64,000 bases of DNA from Gammaproteobacteria bacterium RIFCSPHIGHO2_12_FULL_63_22 (GTDB lineage: Bacteria; Pseudomonadota; Gammaproteobacteria; Xanthomonadales; Xanthomonadaceae): the NCBI GenBank assembly GCA_001801685.1, contig MGYJ01000019.1:26366-90365 (forward strand), given 5' to 3'. Shown in pieces: positions 9,001 to 17,637 of the stretch. The notes below the pieces were generated by a model. It was not told the DNA's origin. It was given only the letters and a program-made list of their open reading frames with translations, and searched no databases. Positions within the stretch are counted from its first letter, which is position 1. Each line of letters opens with the position of its first letter. Made by a program: the position numbers and the translations under genes.

Positions 9001-9102
9001 TCCGGTCGAGTTGGATTGCGCCTGGACCTGGCCCGCCAGGCCCATGGTGAGCGCAAGTGCGAGAGCGCTCTTGCGCAACTGGTTGCTTCTGATTTCTTTC
9101 AT
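6088..9102 (-). CDS. TonB-dependent outer-membrane receptor, Oar-like with carboxypeptidase-regulatory N-domain
   Basis: The 1004-residue protein has a signal peptide (LALALTMGLAGQVQAQ), a CarboxypepD_reg-like domain (about 30-105), a plug domain (about 115-235, with VKTGGYGAEFGRATGGIINV) and a large beta-barrel ending in an aromatic-rich strand with terminal Phe (FRFMVQYDF). Such Oar-like receptors import large ligands or peptides through TonB energy; the ligand is unknown. GGAG lies about 10 bases before the ATG. The gene is monocistronic: it is preceded by 118 bp without a gene and followed by its own terminator. Confidence 0.93.
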   Translation of the reverse strand: MKEIRSNQLRKSALALALTMGLAGQVQAQSNSTGSIAGTTDAGAAVVVENPATGFRREITAGADGSYRIGSLPTGSYTVTSGGKSRTVTVTIGGTAEGTTTLDVVQVRGAQINAIDVASVESTTILTAEQIAKIPVPRDITAVALLAPGTVKGDAAFGNLASFGGGAVSENQYFVNGFNISNSFQSINFAQIPFEAIAEQQVKTGGYGAEFGRATGGIINVVTKRGSNDFKAGANLFLTPQSLRGSNPNVYLNGGYNVSTGAIDPVALRADNSQDEAGTQTSAAVWASGALVKDRLFGYALLQYGRRTGNEVYGTTQSVTNISSSDRDPTWLVKLDWNISDDHLLELTAFNDTNKNEFDVYSSLPGSNGLGRGALLGTSFTETGGVGKALKYTGYLTDNFTLSALYGQAESKRKNYGVTAGGVTESYNGVVGDFNNPSLGCPDVIDSRVGVAQGTVAPIRGCGFLSAIGSLAAVDEREQFRIDADWQLGDHSLRFGIDLDDFTSFDATTYEGGIRYIYTGTPSSPSTLRVTRRHFMTGAEVQVNSSAYYIEDRWQVTDNFLGYVGLRWDNFENINGDGGKIVEIKNQFGPRLGFSWDVNGDSSLKVYGNAGRYALPLSATVAVRGASASLFDTQTCRYTGVDPITGAPTGVSGCGSLRYLNNEFGVTKDASTIADQNLKPMYQDEFIFGVQGKLTDNLTGGVRGIYRDLKSAIDDQCDYRPIYAYAHDNGLPYNPYTPGFAFCHLYNPGSDATFLVDVDGDGTLETVQLDADTLGPDVERTYKALEFFVEGSWDKFFLQGSYTWSKSYGNTEGGVKSDNGQTDTNQTTDFDYPELTLGSLGYLPNDRRHSFKLFGNYEITDEWAIGANLLIQSGRPISCLGVLGNDPGYGAGYFSCGQEGDWVDTFRGPLTRYDNGTTIVPRGSVGRTDWSRTVDLNLSYQPNWADGHLTLKADVFNVFNEHAVTEVSELGENGVGQPITSTTYRTPTAFQAPRSFRFMVQYDF

Positions 9103-9220
9103 TTGCGGCGATCTCCGTCACGTTAAGGTGATTCGAGGCGCCACGCTAAGGGAGTGTTAATTGGCCGACAAACGTCGTGTGACGAAGTTGTAGGCCTGTG
9201 TGACGAAAGCTAGCAATCGC

Positions 9221-9925
9221 TTAACAATTGACTGCCGCCAACTCGGGAAGGCGCCAGTCGATAGGGGCCAGCTGGCGCCCGGCCAACCAGCGGTTGGCCG
9301 CCGAGAAGTGGCCGCAGCCGATGAAACCCCGGTGGGCAGACAGGGGCGAGGGATGCGGGGCCCGCAGCACGCAGTGGCGGCGGGCATCGATGATCTTGCC
9401 CTTGGCCTGGGCGTAGCTGCCCCAGAGCATGAAGACCAGGCCGTCCTTTTCCCGGTCCAGGGTCTGCACCACGTGGTCGGTGAAGCCCTCCCAGCCCCGG
9501 CCCTGGTGCGACCCGGCCTGCCCGGCCTCCACGGTCAGCACCGCATTCAACAACAGCACGCCCTGCTTCGCCCAGGACTCCAGGCAGCCATGCCGGGGCC
9601 TGGCGAAGCCAAGGTCGCGCTCGATTTCCTTGAAGATGTTCAGCAGCGACGGCGGGATGTCCACGCCCGGCGGCACCGAGAAGGACAGGCCGTGCGCCTG
9701 GCCGGGGCCGTGGTACGGGTCCTGGCCGAGGATCACCACCTTCGCCTGGTCGAAGGGCGTGGCGTCGAGCGCGGCAAAGATGCGGTTGCCGGGCGGGTAG
9801 ATGCGCTTGCCCCTGGCCTTTTCCTCGCGAAGGAATTCGGCGAGCGCCTGCATCGGCGGGGCCAGCAGGTAGTCGCCGACCTTGTCGCGCCAGGACGGAT
9901 CCAGGTTGATCTGCGCGGCCGGCAC
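9221..9925 (-). CDS. ung: Uracil-DNA glycosylase, family 1
   Basis: The 234-residue enzyme removes uracil from DNA in base-excision repair. Visible family-1 motifs are GQDPYHG (residues 67-73, catalytic Asp69), [12 protein letters not shown] for uracil recognition, and the DNA-intercalation loop [11 protein letters not shown] near residue 195. Length matches the family. The start is GTG (9923-9925), 10 bases after the regulator's TAA; no ATG is better placed. It is the last gene of the leftward unit with ftsEX. Confidence 0.96.
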   Translation of the reverse strand: MPAAQINLDPSWRDKVGDYLLAPPMQALAEFLREEKARGKRIYPPGNRIFAALDATPFDQAKVVILGQDPYHGPGQAHGLSFSVPPGVDIPPSLLNIFKEIERDLGFARPRHGCLESWAKQGVLLLNAVLTVEAGQAGSHQGRGWEGFTDHVVQTLDREKDGLVFMLWGSYAQAKGKIIDARRHCVLRAPHPSPLSAHRGFIGCGHFSAANRWLAGRQLAPIDWRLPELAAVNC

Positions 9926-9935
9926 TCAGCCAGGC

Positions 9936-10802
9936 TTACGCGGCGCCGCGCTTGCGCGCGGGGACACCGACTTTTTCGCGCATCAGCCGGCCGACCCGAA
10001 GCTGGAACAGCAGCTTGGTCACCAGCAGGCGTTCTTCGATGGGCTTCTGCACCAGGTCGTTGGCACCGGCGCGCAACAGGTCGGTCTGGTTGGCGGGATT
10101 GGCGTCGCCAGTCATCACCAGCACGGGCAGCAGGCCCTTCGGATAACCGAAGGTATTGCGGATGGACTGCACCAGGTCTTTGCCGGTGAGGTCGCCTTTC
10201 AGGTACACGTCGGTCAGCACCACGTCGGGGCCGGGGATGCGCTGCTGCGCCTTCATCGTTTCCAGGTGCGCGACGGCGTCTTCGACGCAAGTGCAATGGA
10301 TGACCTGCAGGCCGTGTTTTTCCAGCATGCGCCGGGTCGCCAATGCGACGACGCGGCTGTCTTCCACGTACAACACTTCGCCGCCCGGTTCCGATTCGGG
10401 CGCCACGTAGCCCTTGATGAAGGCAGCCAACGCGTTGAAGCCGAGCGACTTGTCGAAATAGTCGGTGACGATGTCGTTGAAGCTGCGGCTTTCCAGGCGT
10501 TCCTGCACGTCGCCGGAAACAACAATAATGGGGATGTAGGCCTGCGGCGTGTGCTCACGCAGGTAACGCGCCAGCGCGAGGCCGTCCATGTCGGGCAATC
10601 GAAGCGCGGTGGTGACCAGGCTGAAGGCGCCGGTAAGCAACGCGGTCTTGGCTTCCTCGCCGGTCTCGCAACCGATGAACTCCATGCTCGGCAACTGTTG
10701 CCGCAGCACGCCCTCGATCATCTTGCGGACAACCTTCGACCCATCCACCACCATGATGCGTGGGGTTGTCGTCTCGGATAGTCGGAAGCCGGGGGTGCTC
10801 AT
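9936..10802 (-). CDS. Response regulator with two tandem receiver domains; first receiver lacks its acceptor Asp
   Basis: The 288-residue protein contains two receivers and no output domain. In the first (residues about 15-130) the acceptor position in SLVTTALRLPDMDG is Ala66 rather than Asp, so this receiver cannot be phosphorylated normally, although PDMDG and a downstream Lys (YFDKS) remain. The second (about 138-265) is intact: LYVEDSR, VVLTDVYLKG with the acceptor Asp, LVMTGD and LVQKPI. It starts 8 bases after the ftsX stop and precedes ung. An output-less regulator of this kind would act by protein contact, perhaps linking a phosphorelay to its neighbours; that is inference. Confidence 0.88.
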   Translation of the reverse strand: MSTPGFRLSETTTPRIMVVDGSKVVRKMIEGVLRQQLPSMEFIGCETGEEAKTALLTGAFSLVTTALRLPDMDGLALARYLREHTPQAYIPIIVVSGDVQERLESRSFNDIVTDYFDKSLGFNALAAFIKGYVAPESEPGGEVLYVEDSRVVALATRRMLEKHGLQVIHCTCVEDAVAHLETMKAQQRIPGPDVVLTDVYLKGDLTGKDLVQSIRNTFGYPKGLLPVLVMTGDANPANQTDLLRAGANDLVQKPIEERLLVTKLLFQLRVGRLMREKVGVPARKRGAA

Positions 10803-10810
10803 CAATACGC

Positions 10811-11791
10811 TCAAATGTCGGTTGGACGAGTCTGCCTCAGATGGTGACCGCTGGCGAGCCACGCACCCAGCCATCCAAGCATCGTTGTAGTGAACACGAT
10901 CACAACTACCCACTTCCAACCCGGTCCGGTGAACTGGAAGCGACTGCCGTAGCTGCCCACCAGCGACGCCAGGCTCGGCTGTAATAACGCAGCGGCGATA
11001 GCCAGCAGGCCAAGCGCGGCGAGTCCTGCGGCCAGTCCGTACCATGCCCCCAGGTAAATGAACGGCCTGCGAACGAAGCCGTCGGTGGCGCCCAACTGTT
11101 GCAGCACCGCGATCTCGTCGCGACGTGCGCCGATCTCCAGGCGCACCGTGTTGCCGACCACCAACAGCACGCCAAGGCTGAGCAACCCGGCTACGACCAG
11201 GGTCAGTTGCTTGCCGAATCCGAGCCACGCGGAGAGTCGTTGCCGCCACACGGCGTCGTGTTGCACGAGCTCGATTTCGGGCCGCGTCGTCAGGTCGGCC
11301 GCCAGCTTCGCGCCATCATCGTTTGGCTGCACCACCAGCACGGTGGGCAGCGGGTTTTCATCAAGCAATTCCAGCGCGCCGGCCAGGTCGCTCAACTCGC
11401 GAAACTCGGCCATGCCCTGTTCCGGCGTCTTCAGCGTCACCGAAGCGACGTCGGTGCGTTCGCGCAGTTGCGCTGCCAACTGTTCGGCGGCCCGCGCATC
11501 CACCTCGGCCTTGAGGAACACGCCGATCTCTCGCGACTCGCGCACGCTGCCCGACAATCGCTCGACGTTGGCCAGTGCCAGGGCGAGCCCGAGTGGCAGC
11601 GCCATTGCCACGGCCATCACGCCGACGGTCAGCAGGGTAGAGAACGGGCGCTGGAAGAAACGGCCGAGGCTCGACACCAGGGAATACGCGTGTTGCTCGC
11701 GCCAGGCGCGGAAGCGCTTGCCGACGCCACCCCGGGTTACCCGGGCGGCGGTGGGGGCGGCGCGGGTGTCGCCTTTGGCGGGCGACCTCAT
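10811..11791 (-). CDS. ftsX: Cell-division protein FtsX
   Basis: The 326-residue integral membrane partner of FtsE regulates periplasmic murein hydrolase activation at the septum. It shows a basic cytoplasmic N-terminus, a first helix (LLTVGVMAVAMALPLGLAL), a periplasmic loop (about 85-190, IGVFLKAEVD...PTVLVVQPND) and three C-terminal helices with a FtsX/MacB permease domain (LEIGARRDEIAVLQQLGAT). Its ATG overlaps the ftsE stop in ATGA. Length is normal for the family. Confidence 0.95.
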   Translation of the reverse strand: MRSPAKGDTRAAPTAARVTRGGVGKRFRAWREQHAYSLVSSLGRFFQRPFSTLLTVGVMAVAMALPLGLALALANVERLSGSVRESREIGVFLKAEVDARAAEQLAAQLRERTDVASVTLKTPEQGMAEFRELSDLAGALELLDENPLPTVLVVQPNDDGAKLAADLTTRPEIELVQHDAVWRQRLSAWLGFGKQLTLVVAGLLSLGVLLVVGNTVRLEIGARRDEIAVLQQLGATDGFVRRPFIYLGAWYGLAAGLAALGLLAIAAALLQPSLASLVGSYGSRFQFTGPGWKWVVVIVFTTTMLGWLGAWLASGHHLRQTRPTDI

Positions 11792-12474
11792 GCCGCCAGG
11801 TCCTCGGGCGAGATGTCGTCGGTCAGGCGGCCATGGTCGAGCACCAGCACGCGCTTGCGCAGTCGGCGCACCAGGCCCAGGTCGTGGCTGGCCACCAGCA
11901 CGGCCGTGCCCTGCGCCTGCATCGCGACGAACAACTGCATGATCTCGGCGGCGAGGGTCGGATCGAGATTGCCGGTGGGTTCGTCGGCCAGCAACACCAG
12001 CGGTTGCGCCACCATCGCCCGGGCGATGCCGACACGCTGTTGTTCACCGGTGGAAAGTTCGAACGGCCTCGCACGTTCACGCGCGCCCAGCCCCACCTTG
12101 TCGAGCATGGAGCGCACGCGCTTGCCGATTTCAGGCGACGGCGTGCCGCTGATCAACAGGGGCAGCGCGACGTTTTCGAAGACGGTGCGCTCGAGGATCA
12201 GGCGATGGTCCTGGTGCACCACGCCGACCTGGCGACGATGCATCGCCACCTGCCGACCGCGCACTTTCGCAAGATTGCGATCCGACACCAGCACGGTGCC
12301 GCGCGTGGGCCTTTCGCTGAGATGGATCAGGCGTAGCAGGGTGCTCTTGCCGGCACCCGAATGGCCGGTGATGAATACCATCTCGCCGGCGTCGACCGAA
12401 AATCCGACATCGGTCAACGCGGCATGGCCGCCCGGATAGTTCTTGCTGACAGCATCGAAACGCAGCAGTGCCAT
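11788..12474 (-). CDS. ftsE: Cell-division ATP-binding protein FtsE
   Basis: The 228-residue ABC ATPase partner of FtsX has Walker A GHSGAGKST, the ABC signature ELSTGEQQRVGIARA, Walker B VLLADEPTG and the switch His in LVASHDLG. It begins 19 bases after rhlB, with TGGAG 6 bases before the ATG, and ends overlapping ftsX by 4 bases. The usual rpoH neighbour is replaced here by a double-receiver regulator. Confidence 0.96.
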   Translation of the reverse strand: MALLRFDAVSKNYPGGHAALTDVGFSVDAGEMVFITGHSGAGKSTLLRLIHLSERPTRGTVLVSDRNLAKVRGRQVAMHRRQVGVVHQDHRLILERTVFENVALPLLISGTPSPEIGKRVRSMLDKVGLGARERARPFELSTGEQQRVGIARAMVAQPLVLLADEPTGNLDPTLAAEIMQLFVAMQAQGTAVLVASHDLGLVRRLRKRVLVLDHGRLTDDISPEDLAA

Positions 12475-12493
12475 GCCAACTCCAGCGGATGGA

Positions 12494-14209
12494 TCAGGGC
12501 TTGGCGGGAACGACCAGTGACTTGACCTGGCGCGCGAATCGCTTGAAGAAACTTTCCTTCGACACGGTTTGCGCGGGTGCGGGAGCGGCCGGCGCCTGTT
12601 TCGCGGCGATGTTCACCGAGGCAGGCGCGGAACCTTCCGGACGCGGGCCGCGTTCGCGACGCGGCCGATCGCCTTCCGCACGCGGTGGGCGCGGCGGTGC
12701 ATTCGGATCGCGTGGCGGACGCGGGGGACGCGGCGGCGCGTTGGGATCACGCGGCGGACGCGCGGCGCCTTCGGCAGACGACGAGCCGCCGGCATGCGGG
12801 CGACGCTCGCCCTCAGGACGACGCGGACCACTGGACGAACCGCTGCCACTGCGCGAACCACCGGGGCCGCTGCGCGAGCCACCCGGACCGCCACGGCTGC
12901 CGCCGGTTTTCGGGCCGCGGCCGCTGGCCAGTGCTTCGGCGCGGGCTTCGCGGAAAATGTCGGCGATGCTTTCGTTGGCTTCGCCATCGGCGCTGGCCAC
13001 GTGCGCACGCGGCGTACGTGGAATCGGCGTCAGCAATTCGGCGGTAACGGCTTCCACCGGAATCTTCTGTTCGATGTAGGCCTCGATCTCCGGCAGCGAC
13101 TGCGCATAGATCTCGCAGGCGAAACTGATCGCGTCGCCTTCCAGGCCCAGGCGCGCGGTACGGCCGATGCGATGCACGTAGTCTTCGGCATCGAAGGGAA
13201 GGTCGAAGTTGTACACGTGGCTGACCGCATCGATGTGCAGGCCGCGGGCGGCGACATCGGTGGCCACCAGTATTTCCAGCTCGGCGCGCTGGAACTTCGC
13301 GAGCAAGCTCTGGCGCTTCTTCTGCGGCACGTCGCCGGACAACACGCCCACGCGATAACCGGCCTTTTCCAAGGCACGGCCCACGCGCTCGACCCAGGCC
13401 TTGGTATTGACGAACACCATGGTGCGGTTGGCGTCGGTGCGCGACAGCAGGCTGATCAGCAACGGCAGCTTTTCTTCGTTGGACGGGAAGTACACGACCT
13501 GGCGCACGCGCGAGGCGGTGATGGTCTCGGTTTCGACGATGACTTTTTCCGGCTCGTTCATGTGCTCATACGCCAGCTCGAGCACGCGATGGCTGAGGGT
13601 GGCGGAGAACATCAGGGTCTGGCGCTCTTCGCGGCGCGGCAGCTTGCGCAGCAGGAAGCGCAGGTCCTTGATGAAGCCCAGGTCGAACATGCGGTCGGCT
13701 TCATCGAGGATGCAGACTTCGCAGGCGTGCAGGTGCACGACGCCTTGGCGCACATAGTCGATCAGGCGGCCCGGGGTGGCGATGATGACGTCGCAACCCT
13801 GGGTCAGCTGGGCGCGCTGCTTGTCGTAATCGACGCCGCCGTAGATCAGCGCGAATTTCAGGCCGAGGCCGGCGCAGAATTTTTCGGCGTCCTTGTGGAT
13901 CTGGATGGCGAGTTCGCGAGTCGGCGCCAGGATCATGGCGCGCGGGTCGGCCGGACCGCGGTTGGCGAGCGCCGGACGGGTCATCAGGCGCTGGACCAAG
14001 GTGATCAGGAAGGCGAGGGTCTTGCCGGTGCCGGTCTGGGCCTGGCCGGCGACATCGCGCCCGGTCAGGGAGATCGGCAGGGTCAGCGCCTGAATGGGAG
14101 TACAGCGGGTGAAACCGGCGGATTCCAGGCCGGCGAGCATGGCCGGATGCAGGTCAAAGCTGGAAAAAGCGATATCAGTCAGGGGTTTATCAGACATTTT
14201 GTCGGTCAT
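12494..14209 (-). CDS. rhlB: DEAD-box ATP-dependent RNA helicase RhlB
   Basis: The 571-residue helicase has a Q motif (FTRCTPIQ), Walker [32 protein letters not shown] and the C-terminal HRIGRTAR. The DEAD core ends near residue 400 and is followed by a low-complexity tail of about 150 residues rich in Gly, Ser, Pro and Arg, with repeats such as GGSRSG and [12 protein letters not shown], expected to be disordered and RNA-binding. RhlB remodels RNA, commonly with RNase E. A second in-frame ATG four codons in (14197) is an equally good start. It is divergent from trxA and heads the rhlB-ftsEX unit. Confidence 0.93.
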   Translation of the reverse strand: MTDKMSDKPLTDIAFSSFDLHPAMLAGLESAGFTRCTPIQALTLPISLTGRDVAGQAQTGTGKTLAFLITLVQRLMTRPALANRGPADPRAMILAPTRELAIQIHKDAEKFCAGLGLKFALIYGGVDYDKQRAQLTQGCDVIIATPGRLIDYVRQGVVHLHACEVCILDEADRMFDLGFIKDLRFLLRKLPRREERQTLMFSATLSHRVLELAYEHMNEPEKVIVETETITASRVRQVVYFPSNEEKLPLLISLLSRTDANRTMVFVNTKAWVERVGRALEKAGYRVGVLSGDVPQKKRQSLLAKFQRAELEILVATDVAARGLHIDAVSHVYNFDLPFDAEDYVHRIGRTARLGLEGDAISFACEIYAQSLPEIEAYIEQKIPVEAVTAELLTPIPRTPRAHVASADGEANESIADIFREARAEALASGRGPKTGGSRGGPGGSRSGPGGSRSGSGSSSGPRRPEGERRPHAGGSSSAEGAARPPRDPNAPPRPPRPPRDPNAPPRPPRAEGDRPRRERGPRPEGSAPASVNIAAKQAPAAPAPAQTVSKESFFKRFARQVKSLVVPAKP

Positions 14210-14382
14210 GGGGTCTCTTGTCCGCGGTCTGGCCGCGCTTGCGCGTCTTGCCCGGGGGTCGCAAACTGCGCCGGTGCTTCGGGCTGGTTGCCGGGTTGTC
14301 TTCGGCAGGGTCAGCCCCCAGTTTACCGTAATCCGCGGCCTTCCCGGCCCCGCGCATCATTAGACAAATCAGGAGTTTGCCC

Positions 14383-14709
14383 GTGAGTGACCAGGTGCTG
14401 CATGTTGGCGACGACGACTTTGACGCCCAGGTGTTGAAGTCCGATACCCCGGTCCTGGTGGACTTCTGGGCCGAGTGGTGCGGGCCGTGCAAGATGATCG
14501 GGCCGATGGTCGACGAACTGGCCGGCACCTACGCGGGCCGCGTAAAGGTCGTGAAGATCAATATCGACAACAACCCGAAAATCCCGCGCCAGTACGCGGT
14601 GCGCGGCATCCCGACCCTGATGATGTTCAAGAACGGCGCCGTGCATTCGACCCAGGTCGGTGCGGTCGGCAAGTCGCAGCTGACTTCGTTCGTCGACAAG
14701 GCGGTCTGA
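14383..14709 (+). CDS. trxA: Thioredoxin
   Basis: The 108-residue protein has the redox motif WCGPC in VDFWAEWCGPCKMIGP and the cis-Pro loop RGIPTLMMF, so it is a standard thioredoxin reducing cytosolic disulfides. GTG 14383 is chosen over the TTG two codons upstream because AGGAG lies 7 bases before it and it gives the usual N-terminus. It sits between rhlB (divergent) and rho, the trxA-rho order common in gammaproteobacteria; a REP pair separates it from rho. Confidence 0.97.
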   Translation: MSDQVLHVGDDDFDAQVLKSDTPVLVDFWAEWCGPCKMIGPMVDELAGTYAGRVKVVKINIDNNPKIPRQYAVRGIPTLMMFKNGAVHSTQVGAVGKSQLTSFVDKAV

Positions 14710-14737
14710 TCTCCCCTGCTTTGTGTGGGAGCAGCTT

Positions 14738-14806
14738 TTGTGGGAGCGGCCTTGGCCGCGACTCCTGACCCGGCGAGAGTCATCGCGGCCAAGGCCGCTC
14801 CCACAA
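14738..14806. repeat. REP element, inverted pair
   Basis: Two 24-base arms (14738-14761 and 14783-14806), each containing GTGGGAGCGGCC and TTGGCCGCGA in one sense or its complement, face each other around a 21-base spacer. A partial copy (TGTGGGAGCAGC) lies just upstream at 14724. The same core recurs at 39641-39686. This is the REP/BIME style found between genes in Pseudomonas and Xanthomonadaceae, usually mobilised by RAYT transposases; no RAYT gene is in the window. It fills much of the 240 bp between trxA and rho. Confidence 0.88.
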
Positions 14807-14950
14807 CCATCGACTGAACTGAACCAATGCGCACCGCCCCGCTTGTGAATTGCCGGCCGGCAGTGTTAGCGTAGTCGCCAGCCAGGTGCCCCGCGCACCG
14901 CTCTATCTGCAACATCCCTCTTCCCCTCACTCGCATTCGCGAGGAACTCC

Positions 14951-16771
14951 GTGTCCGAAAACGAAACTGAAACCGGCAGCCTTGCCGAGAAACGTCCGCG
15001 CAAGCCGCGTGCTCCCAATAAACCCCGCGGCGACGCCGCAGACGCTCCTGCTTCCGCACCGGCTGCTTCGGTGGCCGAGCGTGCGCCTGAAGCTCGCGCA
15101 GAACGTGCCCCGGCACCCGAGCGCGCAGCGCCCGCCGCCGAGCGGCAGCCCGAATCGCGTCCCGCCGATGGCAACAACGGCAACCAGGGCCGCGATGACG
15201 GTGGGCAAGCCCCGCAGGCAGATGCCGGCCAGGCGGCGAATCGCAATCCGGGCGGCGCCGACAACAGCGAGCCACGCGATGGCGGCCAGAACGCCGGCCA
15301 AAACCCGAATCAAAACCAGAACCAGGGCGGCGAAGGCGACTTCCAGAGCCGCAACCGGCATCGCCGCGACCGTTTCCGCGATCGCGACCGCAATCGCGGT
15401 GGCGGTGGTGGTGGCGGTGGACGTCCCGATGACGGTGGCGAACAAGGCGAGCGCGACAACCGCCCGCCGCAGGGTTTCCAGCAGCCGCAGCTGCCGCCGG
15501 ATTTCCCCAGCTACACGCTGACCGAACTCAAGCGCATGCCCGCGCACAAACTGCTGGAAATGGCGGAAACGCTGGGCCTGCATGAAGGCGTGGCGCGCAT
15601 GCGCAAGCAGGACGTCACCTTCGCATTGCTGAAGGTGCTGACCCGCCACCCGAACGGCGTTGCCGGCGACGGCGTGCTGGAAATCCTGCCCGACGGTTAT
15701 GGCTTCCTTCGTTCCGCCGACGCCAGTTACCTGGCCGGCCCCGACGATGTCTACATTTCGCCGAGCCAGATCCGCCGCTTCAACCTGCGCACCGGTGATG
15801 AAATCTCCGGCCGCATCCGCAGCCCGAAGGATGGCGAGCGCTACGTTGCACTGAACGTGCTCGACACGCTCAACGGCGAACCGCTGGAAGCGTCCAAGGG
15901 CAAAGTGCTGTTCGAAAACCTCACCCCCTTGTTCCCGCGCAAGCGCTTCACGCTGGAACGCGGCAACGGATCGAGCGAAGACATCACCGGCCGCATCATG
16001 GATCTGATGGCGCCGCAGGGCAAAGGCCAGCGCGCGTTGATCGTGTCGCCGCCGAAAGCCGGCAAGACGATGCTGATGCAGAATGTGGCGCAAGCCATCG
16101 TGCACAACCATCCCGACGTGCACCTGATCGTGCTGCTGATCGACGAGCGCCCGGAAGAAGTGACCGACATGCAGCGCACCGTGCGCGGCGAAGTCATTTC
16201 CTCCACCTTTGACGAGCCTGCGGCACGCCACGTGCAGGTTGCCGAAATGGTGATCGAGCGCGCCAAGCGCCTGGTCGAACACAAGCGCGATGTCGTGATC
16301 CTGCTCGACTCCATCACCCGCCTGGCCCGCGCCTACAACATGGTCGTGCCGAGTTCCGGCAAGGTCCTGTCCGGCGGCGTCGACGCCAACGCCCTGCATC
16401 GCCCGAAGCGTTTCTTCGGCGCGGCCCGCAACGTGGAAGAAGGCGGCTCGCTGACGATTATTGCTACCGCCCTCGTGGACACCGGCAGCAAGATGGACGA
16501 GGTGATCTACGAAGAGTTCAAGGGCACCGGTAATTCGGAAGTGCACCTGGACCGTCGCATCGCCGAAAAGCGCGTCTATCCGGCCATCAACATCAATCGC
16601 TCGGGTACCCGCCGCGAAGAATTGCTGATCGACCCGGACCTGCTGCAGAAGATCTGGATCCTGCGCAAGCTCCTGCATCCGATGGACGAGTTGTCGGCCA
16701 TGGAATTCCTGCTCGACAAGATGAAGACCACCAAGTCGAACGACGAGTTCTTCAGTTCGATGAAGCGCTGA
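14951..16771 (+). CDS. rho: Transcription termination factor Rho with a 187-residue disordered extension
   Basis: The 606-residue protein carries a normal Rho core from about residue 188 ([18 protein letters not shown]) through the RNA-binding cold-shock region ([19 protein letters not shown]), Walker A PPKAGKT (about 367-373), Walker [14 protein letters not shown] and the Q/R loops. The first 187 residues are low complexity: Ala/Pro/Glu/Arg-rich, then Asn/Gln/Gly-rich ([10 protein letters not shown]), then an Arg/Asp and poly-Gly stretch. Such extensions occur in high-GC bacteria and may bind RNA or drive condensation. The start is GTG with GAGGA 5 bases upstream. A strong terminator follows. 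Confidence 0.96.
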   Translation: MSENETETGSLAEKRPRKPRAPNKPRGDAADAPASAPAASVAERAPEARAERAPAPERAAPAAERQPESRPADGNNGNQGRDDGGQAPQADAGQAANRNPGGADNSEPRDGGQNAGQNPNQNQNQGGEGDFQSRNRHRRDRFRDRDRNRGGGGGGGGRPDDGGEQGERDNRPPQGFQQPQLPPDFPSYTLTELKRMPAHKLLEMAETLGLHEGVARMRKQDVTFALLKVLTRHPNGVAGDGVLEILPDGYGFLRSADASYLAGPDDVYISPSQIRRFNLRTGDEISGRIRSPKDGERYVALNVLDTLNGEPLEASKGKVLFENLTPLFPRKRFTLERGNGSSEDITGRIMDLMAPQGKGQRALIVSPPKAGKTMLMQNVAQAIVHNHPDVHLIVLLIDERPEEVTDMQRTVRGEVISSTFDEPAARHVQVAEMVIERAKRLVEHKRDVVILLDSITRLARAYNMVVPSSGKVLSGGVDANALHRPKRFFGAARNVEEGGSLTIIATALVDTGSKMDEVIYEEFKGTGNSEVHLDRRIAEKRVYPAININRSGTRREELLIDPDLLQKIWILRKLLHPMDELSAMEFLLDKMKTTKSNDEFFSSMKR

Positions 16772-16789
16772 GTCCCCGGCGCCATGATG

Positions 16790-16819
16790 AAAAAGCCCCG
16801 AATTGCGGGGCTTTTTTTG
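16790..16819. terminator. Rho-independent terminator after rho (bidirectional)
   Basis: GCCCCG-AATTG-CGGGGC is flanked by AAAA on the left and a run of seven T on the right. It terminates rho, and read on the other strand it also ends the converging gene at 16828-17610. Confidence 0.92.
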
Positions 16820-16827
16820 TTGCGCGC

Positions 16828-17610
16828 CTAGTTGGTAAACAACGGCTTGAAGGGTGAATCCAGCGCGACCTGCCGGTCCGCCTTGTCACGCAAGCCCATG
16901 GCGATCTCGCAGGACTCATTGCGGGCGGCCCTTTGCCGCTGCTGTTCCTTGGCCAGGGCAATGGATTCGGCCTTGGAATTGACCTTGAACTTCTCGCCGG
17001 CGACAAATTCAACGGGCAAGGCAAGGCGCGTCACCACTGGCCGGCCGTCCAGTTGCTCGGGCCGATAGCTACCCGACATCAACCACGTTTCGATCGATTG
17101 CCGGTACTGCCCCTGGTAGGACTTGCTGCCCCGCTCGAACTGCATGTCGTCGATGACCGCGGTGCCATCGGGCATCACCCGAAACTCGACTTTCACGAGC
17201 GCCGAGTCGCCACGCATCAACGGCTTTTGCGGAAACACGGGGAATTTTTGGCCGTCATGGGCCGGACCATTGCCGCGGTACCTGACCGCAAGCCGGTACT
17301 GGCCATCCGCCGGCGCGGCGCAGGCATCGATCATCGCGTAGGTAACGCCCGCCACCGGGCGACCTTCGAGTGAGGGCGCAGCGAAGCGCCAACGCCTGGC
17401 GGTGGCTTCGATCGCATCGCGCACAGCCGCGGGAAGCGCGGGGTCGGCGCCAACCTTCACCACCTGGCCACTGCTGTCGACATCCAGGCGTGCCTGGGTG
17501 CTGAACAACATGAGCTCGGGCTTGTCTGCCGGGTTTGCGCCGGCGGTGCCCGCAACGAGCACAGCTGCCAGCACGGCGACGGCCAGCAAACGACGTCTCG
17601 AACGATACAT
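16828..17610 (-). CDS. Exported TonB-C-like protein (downstream paralogue)
   Basis: The 260-residue protein has a signal peptide (RRLLAVAVLAAVLVAGTAGA) and a C-terminal half resembling a TonB C-terminal/energy-transducer fold (VKVEFRVMPDGTAVIDDMQF, then a helix and YRPEQLDGRPVVTRLALPVEF). It has no membrane anchor or proline-rich spacer, so it is not a working TonB. AAGGAG lies 7 bases before the ATG. It follows a related exported protein by 27 bp; both share the plan of a strand-rich N-half with RRWRF/GKWAFEP motifs. The role is unknown. Confidence 0.75.
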   Translation of the reverse strand: MYRSRRRLLAVAVLAAVLVAGTAGANPADKPELMLFSTQARLDVDSSGQVVKVGADPALPAAVRDAIEATARRWRFAAPSLEGRPVAGVTYAMIDACAAPADGQYRLAVRYRGNGPAHDGQKFPVFPQKPLMRGDSALVKVEFRVMPDGTAVIDDMQFERGSKSYQGQYRQSIETWLMSGSYRPEQLDGRPVVTRLALPVEFVAGEKFKVNSKAESIALAKEQQRQRAARNESCEIAMGLRDKADRQVALDSPFKPLFTN

Positions 17611-17637
17611 GATGTTCTCCTTGGGCAGTGGAGCAGC

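Noticed and set aside
14710..14737. Terminator of trxA
   Set aside because: The bases here have no hairpin with T-run of their own. Only the following REP pair forms a stem.
14927..16678. Open frame of 583 codons on the - strand opposite rho
   Set aside because: It fully overlaps the well-supported rho gene and encodes no recognisable domain.
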